A stretch of DNA of 64,000 bases. Source: Bifidobacterium aerophilum (GTDB lineage Bacteria > Actinomycetota > Actinomycetes > Actinomycetales > Bifidobacteriaceae). The stretch lies in the NCBI RefSeq assembly GCF_010667685.1, contig NZ_WHZW01000006.1:62001-126000 (forward strand). Direction: 5' to 3'. The translations under genes and the position numbers were made by a program. Below are positions 47,116 to 55,903 of the stretch, piece by piece; the first letter of the stretch is position 1, and each line of letters opens with the position of its first letter. The notes beneath the pieces are model-generated. The model worked only from the letters and a program-made list of their open reading frames with translations. It was not told the origin of the DNA and did no database searches.

Positions 47116-48766
47116 CTACATGACTGTATAACGCACCCACCGGCCACGACCGACGACTTTCAACCTCCCGGCCTTAACAAGCTTGGACAACTGGTAATAC
47201 GCCTGATTGGCGTCGATGTGCAGCAGCTCCATGACATCCGCACGCGTGACGCCATGCTGTTCCGTAGCCAATTTCATGATGAGTTCCGGCCACCTCACAC
47301 GGTCGATGTCCGTCTGACGCACGTATTCGATGGTCCTGCCCACACGCCCGTACACCTTGGATCCCAAGGTGTAGGCACGACGGGAGCCACTGCCGGAACC
47401 TTCGATCAAGCCCAACTCCGTAAGCTGACCGAGCATGGCGCGCAGACGCTGTTCGCTCATATCGAGCTCCCTGCGCATGGTCTCGAAGGTGCAACGCCTC
47501 TCGTTCTTGAGCATGTTGAGAATCAGCAGACCATTGACGGGCATCGTCTTACCCGTGCGCTCCTGCTCTTCGGCCAGCATCCGCACGAATTCGACGTCGG
47601 GCGCGCTACGCTGCAGATATACGGACACGTTGCGCTCGTTCGATGCCGTGTAATCGGGCAACGGGCGGCCGTAATGCAGCGATCCTTCGTAGATACGGTC
47701 GATGCCGCGTCCCGTACGCTCGGCCAGCCCCGTGCGCTTGAGCGCGTCCATCAGACAGGGGTTACGCCCGTGAGGCTCGGCGGTAAGCAGGTTGTGGATG
47801 TTGATGCCCTCCACGAATCCGCCGGGGTTGGCGATGGTCAGTCCGGCATCGTCCAATTGCACGCGCACACGCCCAAGTAGGGTGTAGTCACGATGGCCGA
47901 ACGCGTTCACCAGCGCCTCACGGAACGCCCTATGGTCAAACTCCGGCACCATCGTGGAGAACAGCCCGACGGATAGCTCGACGCTCGGATTCCAAGGGGG
48001 AGAACATATCGTTGATCTGCTCGATGGTTTTCAACAGCGGCCCGCTGTAATCCTGATTGACCTTGATGTCCGTACCGGACATGACCTGGAAGGAAGCCCG
48101 ATGGGTCGGAACGAAACGTTTCAACGATTCCTCCTTGCCCAACAGCAACAGTCCGGTCAGCGTCGGCATGGCTTTGCCGTCGACGGTCACCGTCAACTGC
48201 AGGGCTTGCTCCAGCTCCTCGTCAGTAAGCTCCAGCAGATTACGGTCACTGGACTGGTAAGTACCGATGATTCGGCGCAAGCGTTCACGTTCGAGGGGAT
48301 CGAAGTCGTCGCGGGTCGCGTCCGGCACCGGCTGCGCCGAGAAATCCAAACGGCCCAAATCGGACAAGCGCGTCGCAATCTCATACGGATACATCGGCAC
48401 GCTTTCCGGCGTGCTGTCCGCCTTCATACGACGACGCAACACCTTGCCCAATTTAGTGGAGACCACACTACGCGATTTCGGCACATCGATCTGCATCACC
48501 GGCACTTCCGAGGTCCCGACAATCTGAGTGCGAGCGGAGACCGGAGGAACCGTGCGATTGGCGATCATCGTCGCCAGGCCGACCGCATCCTGATGCTCCT
48601 TATTGAGTCCGGTCGGGGTGCCATCATCCTCGACGCCCAGATATACCGTGCCGCCATCCGAGTTCGCCAGCGCCACAACCGCATCAAGCAGGTCATCATC
48701 AGGCAGGCGCTTCAGATCGCTCTTGAATTCCAACGACAACGTCTCTTTGCCGTATTCATGCGCCAT
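47116..48766 (-). pseudogene. AlbA_2-type regulator, disrupted by a frameshift
   Basis: The 5' part runs from ATG 48766 (GGAGCTCGCT upstream): EYGKETLSLEFKSDLKRLPD, then SDGGTVYLGVEDDGTPTGLN, an AlbA_2 domain. It goes out of frame at a run of five G (47996-48000, plus strand) and the next frame continues as MVPEFDHRAFREALVNAFGH, NPGGFVEGINIHNLL (ATPase-like), GLAERTGRGIDRIYEG and C-terminal HTH domains. Removing one base from the run would join them into a protein of about 550 residues. Either a pseudogene or a phase-variable gene. Related to 36050-37594. Confidence 0.85.
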
Positions 48767-48800
48767 AGCGAGCTCCAATCCGCCAAAATGTTCTCGATAC

Positions 48801-48850
48801 GCTGAATACACTGAATTCAGTGTTGAATAACTGAATTCAGTGTATTCAGC
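48801..48850. repeat. perfect 20-bp inverted repeat before the broken AlbA-type gene
   Basis: 48801-48820 is the exact reverse complement of 48831-48850, with a 10-base loop. Each arm also contains the palindrome CTGAATTCAG. It lies 35 bp upstream of the AlbA-type start, fitting an operator or cruciform. Confidence 0.92.
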
Positions 48851-49040
48851 GTAGAATTCAGCGAAAGCGATGCCGCAACACGGCCATCGGCGCAGCGAGT
48901 TTGCGCGCATCCCACGCCCTGCAGCACCGTAAAAGCCCGTCACGATACGCCGTGGACGTGGTAACGGAGGTGGCGAGGCGAGCGCATGAATCCCGCAAAC
49001 CCCAAGCGGCAGTAAGGTGGAACCGCCCTGAAGGTTGAGG

Positions 49041-49057
49041 TCTCGTATCCTTCGCTA
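49041..49057 (+). repeat. third att-like copy (right end of island 2)
   Basis: Same as the tRNA-Ser 3' 17-mer except for two C-to-T changes. It is preceded by CCCTGAAGGTTGAGG. Beyond it the chromosome-type terminator follows. Confidence 0.7.
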
Positions 49058-49061
49058 TCAG

Positions 49062-49091
49062 GGTTTTCAGAGATTTCTGAAAACCTTTTTT
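49062..49091 (+). terminator. terminator after the third att copy
   Basis: GGTTTTCAGA (49062-49071) pairs with TCTGAAAACC (49076-49085), then TTTTTT and GTTGCC. The arrangement resembles 19383-19414 after the intact tRNA-Ser, so it may be the original tRNA terminator. Confidence 0.8.
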
Positions 49092-49584
49092 GTTGCCAAA
49101 ATAGCGGATTTCGGGTTATAGGCCGAATTGTGTGTTTGGTGGTCTGGTCGTTCGGCGGCCATTGGACTCGGTGGCGGAAGTCGGTCCGGCTGATGCTTAT
49201 GCGGGTTCTTTCGGGCATTATGCCTGTCGTTGGTGTGCCACGGTAGCGGATTTAAGGTGATTCTGGGCTACCGTGGCAAGCGTCGTGATGGTGGGGAAAT
49301 CCCGTCATTTCGAGAATGGCGGAATTCTGCGGTTTTGCGAGGGCGCATGTTGTCCCGGTTCGCGCAGTAACCGCTTACCCTCCCTGCCGTGGCAAAAATG
49401 CGTGCCACGGCAGCGGTTTTTCGTCGATTTTCCTCTACCGTGGCGCAAAAGAAGCATGACGGTCCCATGTAACGGTTTTTGGCTTATGCCATACGGAAGC
49501 AGGAGTCGGATGCTGAGCGTCCTGAGCCGGCTCTCGCGAGGCTTGCGTTCGATCGGCGGCCGGAATCACGCTTCTTCCGGCGTC

Positions 49585-50063
49585 ATCCGCGCGATCGGCG
49601 TGAGCAGCTTCGTGCCGGACCGACTTGCCGACATGGCCACGTTCAACGAGATCGCGCCGATGGTCGACCAGGTCGAAACCAACCCGTTCAACCATCAGAT
49701 CAAAGCGCACGAGACCATGGCCAAGTACGGCGTGGCGCAGGAGGCGTGGGCGCCGTTCAGCGAAGGCCGGTCCGGCATGTTCTCGCAGCCCACGCTCACG
49801 GCGATCGGCGAGCGCTACGGCAAGTCGGCCGCCCAGGTCATCCTACGCTGGCTCACGCAGCGCGACATCATCGCCCTGCCGAAGTCCACGCACAGGGAGC
49901 GCATGAAGCAGAACATCGACATCTTCGATTTCACGCTCACGGACGACGAAATGACTGACATCGCGGCGCTCGACACCGGCACCAGCCTGTTCTTCGACCA
50001 CGGCACCCCGAGGCCATCGAACTCATGGCGAGACTGCTCAAGGAACGCGTCGGACGTGAGTAG
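49585..50063 (+). pseudogene. aldo/keto reductase remnant
   Basis: The C-terminal half of an aldo/keto reductase is readable: VIRAIGVSSFVPDRLADMAT, VDQVETNPFNHQIKAHETMA, AQVILRWLTQRDIIALPKST. The N-terminal half with the catalytic Asp/Tyr/Lys/His is missing. Near 50010 the frame breaks; the end continues in another frame as EAIELMARLLKERVGRE. Non-functional. Confidence 0.85.
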
Positions 50064-50129
50064 CGGAACGGCCGTGGCCGTCCGACAGTCATGCTGGTCG
50101 CAGGGCATCGAGGCCCACATTCTGGGCAT

Positions 50130-50312
50130 GCGCCGCATACGGCCTTCGGCACGCCGTTGGGCATGCTGGTGTTCGGACCGCTGGCCGACATGATCGATGT
50201 GCGGCTCATCTTCATCATCGGTGGCGCTCTTACCATCCCGCTGGGATGCTGGCTGGGTCATGTCGGCGCCGTCACGCCGCGGGCGGATGCGGCGGGGCAG
50301 AACGGCCGGTGA
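50130..50312 (+). pseudogene. MFS transporter C-terminal fragment
   Basis: TPLGMLVFGPLADMIDVRLI, then FIIGGALTIPLGCWLGHVGA reads as the last two membrane segments of a major facilitator permease. No upstream part remains. With the neighbouring reductase remnant it marks a decayed region. Confidence 0.7.
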
Positions 50313-50496
50313 CGCGGACCGGTGACGTCGACTCGGTAGCGTGATGGCCGGAGACCGTCGCACTATTTGGGCAGTGCGTGCTCCTTGCCGTTCCGGCCAA
50401 CGGCAGGGAGCACGCGTCAAGCGTTGAAACCGTGACAAGGCGGTTCGCCGCACGTGGTTTATGGGGCGCGGATGCCGCGTTGTATCCTGGTGAGTC

Positions 50497-50919
50497 ATGG
50501 AGGCAGCGGAACAGCCAAGAATCATCAATGTCGTTGGCGCGGCGATCGTGCGCGACGGGACGGTGTTGTGCGCACGGCGCGGTCCGAGCAAGTCGCTCGC
50601 TGGTTATTGGGAATTTCCCGGCGGCAAGATCGAGCCGCATGAGACAGCGCGGCAGGCGTTGCATCGTGAGATCGAAGAGGAGCTGTTGTGCGAGGTCGAC
50701 GTGGCCGATGAAGTATGCACCAGCGAATACGCGTACGACTTCGGCACGGTGCGATTGACGACGTTCATCTGTCACCTCATCTCCGGCACGCCTCGGCTCA
50801 CCGAACATACGGATATCCGATGGATGGAACCGGACGAGATGCCGCGATTGGATTGGGCGCCGGTCGATAGGGAAGCAGTTGGTATTATCGCGAAGAAACG
50901 GCAGTTGCTGGTGCGCTAA
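50497..50919 (+). CDS. Nudix (MutT-type) hydrolase
   Basis: 140 residues. The Nudix box is complete at residues 42-63: GGKIEPHETARQALHREIEE followed by EL. Preceding AAIVRDGTVLCARRGPSKSL and GYWEFPGG are typical of 8-oxo-dGTP hydrolases. It cleaves nucleoside diphosphate-X bonds, probably to clear damaged nucleotides. No strong ribosome binding site is seen. It lies 182 bp upstream of a PLD-helicase gene; proteins of these two families often occur together. Confidence 0.9.
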   Translation: MEAAEQPRIINVVGAAIVRDGTVLCARRGPSKSLAGYWEFPGGKIEPHETARQALHREIEEELLCEVDVADEVCTSEYAYDFGTVRLTTFICHLISGTPRLTEHTDIRWMEPDEMPRLDWAPVDREAVGIIAKKRQLLVR

Positions 50920-50949
50920 ATGGTTGGTCGGAGTTGATGTGTTGGGTGT

Positions 50950-51000
50950 GTCACCCCCTCAGTCAGCTTTGCCGACAGCTCCCCCTTCAGGGGGAGCAGA
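50950..51000. repeat. intergenic palindromic element
   Basis: GTCACCCCCTCAGTCAGC is followed by GCTCCCCCTTCAGGGGGAGC, which folds as a hairpin (50981-51000). Sequences of this type recur between genes in many gut bacteria. It may act as a terminator for the Nudix gene. Confidence 0.5.
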
Positions 51001-51101
51001 GCATTAAGCCTTCACACCAGTCCGAAGCAGTACCGGTCCCGTAACTCATCGGAGAGCCAACGGGGCGCAGCACAAGATCTCATAGTCAGGAGCGGAATAT
51101 C

Positions 51102-54100
51102 ATGGCAGACACAGTCCAGAACGTCCCAAACACGAACCGGCAATCCCGCCTTCCGCTCGCACAGCAGAACCCGTACGATGACGCGACGTATTCGGTCCTC
51201 GAAAGCGCCATCGCCGGCTTCATCGAGCCGCGTGAGAACGCCGCCGACGACTACAAGCCGACGCTGATCTCCAACCGTCCCGGCGGCCTGACCATGCACG
51301 ACCAGATCAGTGACGCACTCGCGAACAGCGAATCCTTCGACATCTCCGTCGCGTTCGTCTCGACCGGCGCGGTACTGAGCCTGTTCGAGGATTTCCGCAG
51401 CCATCATGCCAATGCCGTGGCCGATACCGAATCCGGCGATGGTAGCGCGTCCACTACTTCCGCATCGCACGTCAGCCGTCTGATCACCTCCACCAAGAAC
51501 CACTTCAACGACCCGCAAGCCTTCTGGGAGCTGCTGCACCTGCAGCGAACCGCCGGCGTGGATGTGCGCGTATGGGAAGGCGCCGACGACGGTTCCGCCG
51601 CGATATCGCAGGGCCAAGGCCAGCCGTTCCACCCGAAAGGCTATGTGTTCGCCCGCCGCATGCACAACGGCACTCCGTACTATGAACTGTTCGTTGGCAG
51701 TTCGAACCTCACCGGAGCCGCGCTGAACACGCAGCGCGAGTGGAATCTGAAAGTGTCGTCCCTCGCCGATGGCGAGCTGGTCCGGCAGATCCGCGAGGAG
51801 ATCGACTCGCAGGTGGCCGATTCGGTGCCGCTTACCGAGGAGTGGATCGAACGTTACGAGGAGGACTTCAAGAAATACGCGCCGCCGCGCCGCGACATCC
51901 TCAAATCCCTCGAAAGCCGTGACATCCAACCGAACGCCATGCAGCGCGAGGCCTTGGCGAACCTGAAGAAACTGCGCGATCAGGGCGAGCATCGCGCGAT
52001 CATCGTATCCGCCACGGGCACCGGCAAAACGTACCTGTCCGCGTTCGACGTGCGCGCATGCCGTCCGAAACGCATGCTGTACGTCGCCCAGCAGCAGATG
52101 ATCCTCAAGGCGGCGATGAAGTCCTATCAGAAGGTGCTCGGTTGCGACGAGTCGGAGCTGGGACTGTATTCGGGCACCAGCAAACAGCAGGATCGCAGGT
52201 ACGTGTTCGCTACCGTGCAAACGCTTAGCAAAGACAATGCGTTGGAGCAGTTCGCGTCCGACGAATTCGATTATGTGTTGGTCGACGAAGTGCATCATGC
52301 GGGAGCCAACAGCTATCAACGTGTCATCGACCATTTCAAGGACGCCGATTTCATGCTCGGCATGACCGCCACCCCGGAACGTACCGACGGCATCAACATC
52401 TTCGAGCTGTTCGGCCACAACATCGCCTACGAAATCCGCCTGCAGAAGGCGCTGGACGAGAACATGCTCTGCTCGTTCCACTACTACGGCGTCGCGGAAT
52501 ATCTCGGGTCCGACGACGATCCAAACCAGAGCGCGCACCGTCTCGACATCGCGCACGGTCTCGATACGGAACAGTCGGCGCAACTCAAATACGAGATCGG
52601 CCAACTCGCCACCAAGCAGCGCGTGCGCTACATCATCGACAAACTGCAGGAATACGGCCAGTTCAACCTGCCCGTTACCGGACTGGTGTTCTGCAGCCGG
52701 CAGGACGAGGCGCACGAACTGTCGCGACTGTTCAATCAGCAGTGGAACCAGCAGGCGGAACGCCTTTATCGTACCGCGGCCGTGACCAGTAAGGATGCCG
52801 ACGGCAAGCCGATATCGCCCGAACGGCGCGACGAATACGTGCGGCGACTGACGGATGGCGAACTCGACTATCTGTTCACCGTCGACCTGTTCAACGAGGG
52901 CGTCGATATTCCCGCGGTCAACCAGATCGTGATGCTGCGCAGCACCGAGTCGAGCATCGTCTTCACCCAGCAGCTGGGCCGCGGACTGCGCAAGTTCCCG
53001 CATAAGGACAGCGTTGTCGTCATCGATTTCATCGGCAACTACAACAACAATTACCTCATTCCCGTCGCCTTGTACGGCAACACCGGTGACCGCGACCGGG
53101 CGCGACGCAACCTGCAACGCAAGTCGATCGGCCTGTCGTCGATCAGCTTCGACCCGATCGCCAAGGAACGTGTGCTGAAGTCGCTGGACACCGCGGACTG
53201 GTCCGAAATGAAGAAACTGTCCGAACAGTACCGTCAGGTGCGCTACGAACTCGGGAGAATCCCGATGCTCATGGACATCTACGACTACGATCCTTCGCTG
53301 CCGTACACGCTGGCCGCGAAACGCAACAACTATCTCGATTTCGTGCGTTCGCGCGAGAACAGCCTCGGCGGCGGCAAACGCAGGGAACGGTCGTTTGCGG
53401 ATCAGTTGGAACCGGTGAGCGACGTCGAAGATGCGATCCTCAAGATGGCGACGGAACTGCTGCTGCCGGGGATTCGACCGCATGAGTTGGTGATTCTTGA
53501 TCGGCTGTGCCGGTTTACGGACGAACGGCCGGGCGATGACGATGCTGTTGTTGCGGCGGCCGGCGCGGGGTGGGTGCGGCCGTCCGTATCGTTGAGCCGC
53601 AGTTCGCTGATCGCTGCCATCCGAACCGAGTTTCCACAGGCCGATCTGTCCGATGATCAATTCGACTCCGCGATCAGCGTGCTCGACTATTCGTACTTCA
53701 CCAAGCCGAATCGCAAGCGGTTCGGCGAGCAGCCGCTGATCGAGACGATCGGTGTCGGTACGGAAAGCGGCGAACTGTCGTATCGTCTCAGTGATGCGTT
53801 CGCGGCGCTGCTCGCGGCGAACCGCACGTTCCGCATCTTCTTCGCGGACACGTTGCGCACGGGACTCGCCAACTGCCGCGACCTGTTCCGCGAAGCTCAG
53901 GCGAACCAACGCACGTTCGATCGCGCGTTCCTGTACGAACGCAAGTATTCGATGGCGGACGTCATGCGCCTGTGCGGATGGAAGAAGGAGAACACGCCGC
54001 AGAACGTGGGCGGATATCTGCTGGACAAGGACACCAACACGATGCCCATTTTCGTGAAGTATGCGGCCAGCCAGTACGAGGACGAATTCCTGAACGCGCA

Positions 54101-54425
54101 GGAGATGAGGTACTTCAGCAAGAACGGGCGCACGCCGCAGTCGCCGGAATTCCAGTGGGTGCGCGACGATTTTGGCGCGGGCGCTTCGGCGGTGGGTGAT
54201 GCCGATGCCTGGCAGCGCACGCATTTCGTGCCGCTGTTCGTCATGCGCAAGGCGGAGGAGGCCGACGGCAAGTACTACTACGTCGGCCATGTCGCTGCGT
54301 TCGATCATCCGACGCTTACCACCAAGCCGAACGCCGCCGGCGACGGCACGGTCAAGGTGACGCTGTCCACGTTGCGTCTGGCCAAGCCGCTCGACCCGGA
54401 ACTCTACCGCCACCTGACCAGCTGA
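51102..54425 (+). CDS. PLD-domain SF2 helicase with DUF3427-like C-terminus
   Basis: 1107 residues. The N-terminal phospholipase-D-like nuclease part (~60-230) shows His177-x-Lys179 (FHPKGYVF) and VGSSNLTGAAL. The SF2 helicase follows: Walker A SATGTGKT (303-310), DEVH box (395-398), GMTATPERTD, and the second RecA domain with RQDEAHELSRLF and GRGLRKFPHKD. The C-terminal ~350 residues fit DUF3427. Such proteins resemble restriction or defence helicases. No methylase is adjacent. ATG at 51102; upstream AGGAGCGGAATATC. Confidence 0.92.
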   Translation: MADTVQNVPNTNRQSRLPLAQQNPYDDATYSVLESAIAGFIEPRENAADDYKPTLISNRPGGLTMHDQISDALANSESFDISVAFVSTGAVLSLFEDFRSHHANAVADTESGDGSASTTSASHVSRLITSTKNHFNDPQAFWELLHLQRTAGVDVRVWEGADDGSAAISQGQGQPFHPKGYVFARRMHNGTPYYELFVGSSNLTGAALNTQREWNLKVSSLADGELVRQIREEIDSQVADSVPLTEEWIERYEEDFKKYAPPRRDILKSLESRDIQPNAMQREALANLKKLRDQGEHRAIIVSATGTGKTYLSAFDVRACRPKRMLYVAQQQMILKAAMKSYQKVLGCDESELGLYSGTSKQQDRRYVFATVQTLSKDNALEQFASDEFDYVLVDEVHHAGANSYQRVIDHFKDADFMLGMTATPERTDGINIFELFGHNIAYEIRLQKALDENMLCSFHYYGVAEYLGSDDDPNQSAHRLDIAHGLDTEQSAQLKYEIGQLATKQRVRYIIDKLQEYGQFNLPVTGLVFCSRQDEAHELSRLFNQQWNQQAERLYRTAAVTSKDADGKPISPERRDEYVRRLTDGELDYLFTVDLFNEGVDIPAVNQIVMLRSTESSIVFTQQLGRGLRKFPHKDSVVVIDFIGNYNNNYLIPVALYGNTGDRDRARRNLQRKSIGLSSISFDPIAKERVLKSLDTADWSEMKKLSEQYRQVRYELGRIPMLMDIYDYDPSLPYTLAAKRNNYLDFVRSRENSLGGGKRRERSFADQLEPVSDVEDAILKMATELLLPGIRPHELVILDRLCRFTDERPGDDDAVVAAAGAGWVRPSVSLSRSSLIAAIRTEFPQADLSDDQFDSAISVLDYSYFTKPNRKRFGEQPLIETIGVGTESGELSYRLSDAFAALLAANRTFRIFFADTLRTGLANCRDLFREAQANQRTFDRAFLYERKYSMADVMRLCGWKKENTPQNVGGYLLDKDTNTMPIFVKYAASQYEDEFLNAQEMRYFSKNGRTPQSPEFQWVRDDFGAGASAVGDADAWQRTHFVPLFVMRKAEEADGKYYYVGHVAAFDHPTLTTKPNAAGDGTVKVTLSTLRLAKPLDPELYRHLTS

Positions 54426-54590
54426 ACGGTGGGATCGATCGTTGCCCGCCCCATACGTTGCGCGTCCGTGTATCTCGTGGTATAGTATTCGCCGCTATGA
54501 AGCGATAATTCAGGTTTCTTTTCCACGCGATTGAGGGCCTCGGGGCCGTTCCCCGGGAGTAGTGCGCCCTCATGCAGGAAAGGAAACCAT

Positions 54591-55520
54591 ATGAACATAT
54601 CGGCGCTCGCCGAACGAATCCAGTCCATCCGCACCACCGACGTCACCGATACGGGTGCCGGTCTCATCGTCCGCGACTCGCGTACGCCGTATCTCAAACT
54701 CTACATTCACCCGGCCGGGGTGTTCCGCTCGCGTTGGGAGTACCCGCAGCCGAACCGGCGCGGTCGCATCCCCGGGCTGACCGACGCCGATCTCGCGACG
54801 GTCGCCGAGATTCCGCGGCGCACGATCGATCTCGGCATGTTCCGACTGCCGGATGACCTGGACGCGGCGACGGAGATGATTCGGCGTCACCTTGACCGGC
54901 AGGCGTTTCAGATCGCGCCTCACCGGCTGCATCACCCGATGCCGCGACGAAAGGTGATGGAAGCCTACCGCGACCTGACCGACGATCTGATGGACAGGAA
55001 GAAGGCGGACCGCGAGCGGCGGATTCGGGAACAGCGGGCGGTGCAGGCTCGGGGCGGGCGGAAGATCGCGCCGGAGTCCGACCGCGAGCCGAGTGCGGAC
55101 GAGCTGGAACGGGCGGCGCGGGCCGCTCGGGACGAGCGGGATCGGGATGTGCGGATCGCCCGCAACCGGGCGGCGATCGCGAACGCGTTGGCGACGGCGG
55201 ACGGGCCGAGCCTGATCGCCGCGTTCGTGATCGATGAGCTGGACCTGATCACGGGCAACACGGCGGTGTTTCACGTGGAACAGCGGGTTGATTACGGCAG
55301 CCACGATCGCTCGCTGATCAAGGAGGCGGCGGTGCGGCTGTCGTCGACGCGCGTCGCGTTGACGACCGAAAACCGCGAACGGCTGGAGATGGTGCTGGAT
55401 ACGCTGCTCGATCTGGTCAACCGTGTGCCGGATCGTGTGCTTGCCGCGAAGCACATGTCACGCCGGGCTTACGCGCCGGCGCTTGCGCTGATCGCGTGGT
55501 GGTTGAAGCGGTCGGCGTGA
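54591..55520 (+). CDS. unknown charged protein
   Basis: 309 residues from ATG 54591 (AGGAAAGGAAACC upstream). The first ~110 residues are globular (TDTGAGLIVRDSRTPYLKLY, then HPAGVFRSRWEYPQPNRRGR). Residues ~130-205 are a long Arg/Glu/Ala-rich helix or coiled coil (MDRKKADRERRIREQRAVQA). The end is helical with ALALIAWWLKRSA. No family is recognised. It lies between the helicase and tRNA-Lys. Confidence 0.7.
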   Translation: MNISALAERIQSIRTTDVTDTGAGLIVRDSRTPYLKLYIHPAGVFRSRWEYPQPNRRGRIPGLTDADLATVAEIPRRTIDLGMFRLPDDLDAATEMIRRHLDRQAFQIAPHRLHHPMPRRKVMEAYRDLTDDLMDRKKADRERRIREQRAVQARGGRKIAPESDREPSADELERAARAARDERDRDVRIARNRAAIANALATADGPSLIAAFVIDELDLITGNTAVFHVEQRVDYGSHDRSLIKEAAVRLSSTRVALTTENRERLEMVLDTLLDLVNRVPDRVLAAKHMSRRAYAPALALIAWWLKRSA

Positions 55521-55708
55521 CGCCGGCCGGCCGGGTGAGCGGCAGCCGGGATCGCTTGGCTGCCGCTCACCCAGACCAAGCGGTGAGGTGGTTGCAAACC
55601 CCGGATCGAACGTGATTGGAAAACGCCACGCGGAAGCCGATTTGCGTCTGACGCAAAATCGTGTATATTAGTCACTCGCTGCGTGAAACACCGTGGCGAC
55701 TGACCAAC

Positions 55709-55782
55709 GCCCCTGTAGCTCAGTTGGTTAGAGCAGCTGACTCTTAATCAGCGTGTCCAGGGTTCGAATCCCTGCGGGGGCA
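55709..55782 (+). tRNA. tRNA-Lys(CTT)
   Basis: The acceptor GCCCCTG pairs with CGGGGGC. Anticodon stem GCTGA/TCAGC holds loop CTCTTAA with anticodon CTT (55743-55745). T-arm CAGGG-TTCGAAT-CCCTG. CCA is not encoded; discriminator A at 55782. Confidence 0.96.
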
Positions 55783-55787
55783 CAGTC

Positions 55788-55818
55788 AAGGCCGGAACCG
55801 AAAGGTTCCGGCCTTTCT
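55788..55818 (+). terminator. terminator after tRNA-Lys
   Basis: A perfect 12-bp stem (55788-55799 with 55804-55815) around GAAA, then TCTTC. Confidence 0.88.
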
Positions 55819-55903
55819 TCGTTTCGGGCGCTTCATGCGCGCCGGGCCATCCCGCGTACGCATGCTGGGCGCCGCGTCCGTCCGGCCCGCACGAGCCGCT
55901 ACC

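Larger units (their letters stand above)
38041..49057. mobile_element. island 2, a probable integrase-less element remnant
   Basis: Bounded by the 17-base att copy at 38041-38057 and a copy with two mismatches at 49041-49057. The ~200 bp before each right-hand att are similar (GCGTGAAGGTT / CCCTGAAGGTT, and TTCAGCGAA-GGC/AGC further left). It contains the zinc cluster, LysR-azlCD, phzF and a frameshifted AlbA-type gene but no recombinase. Confidence 0.6.

Noticed and set aside
51012-54413. 1133-codon frame antisense to the helicase
   Set aside because: No recognisable domain; the plus-strand protein has all helicase motifs.
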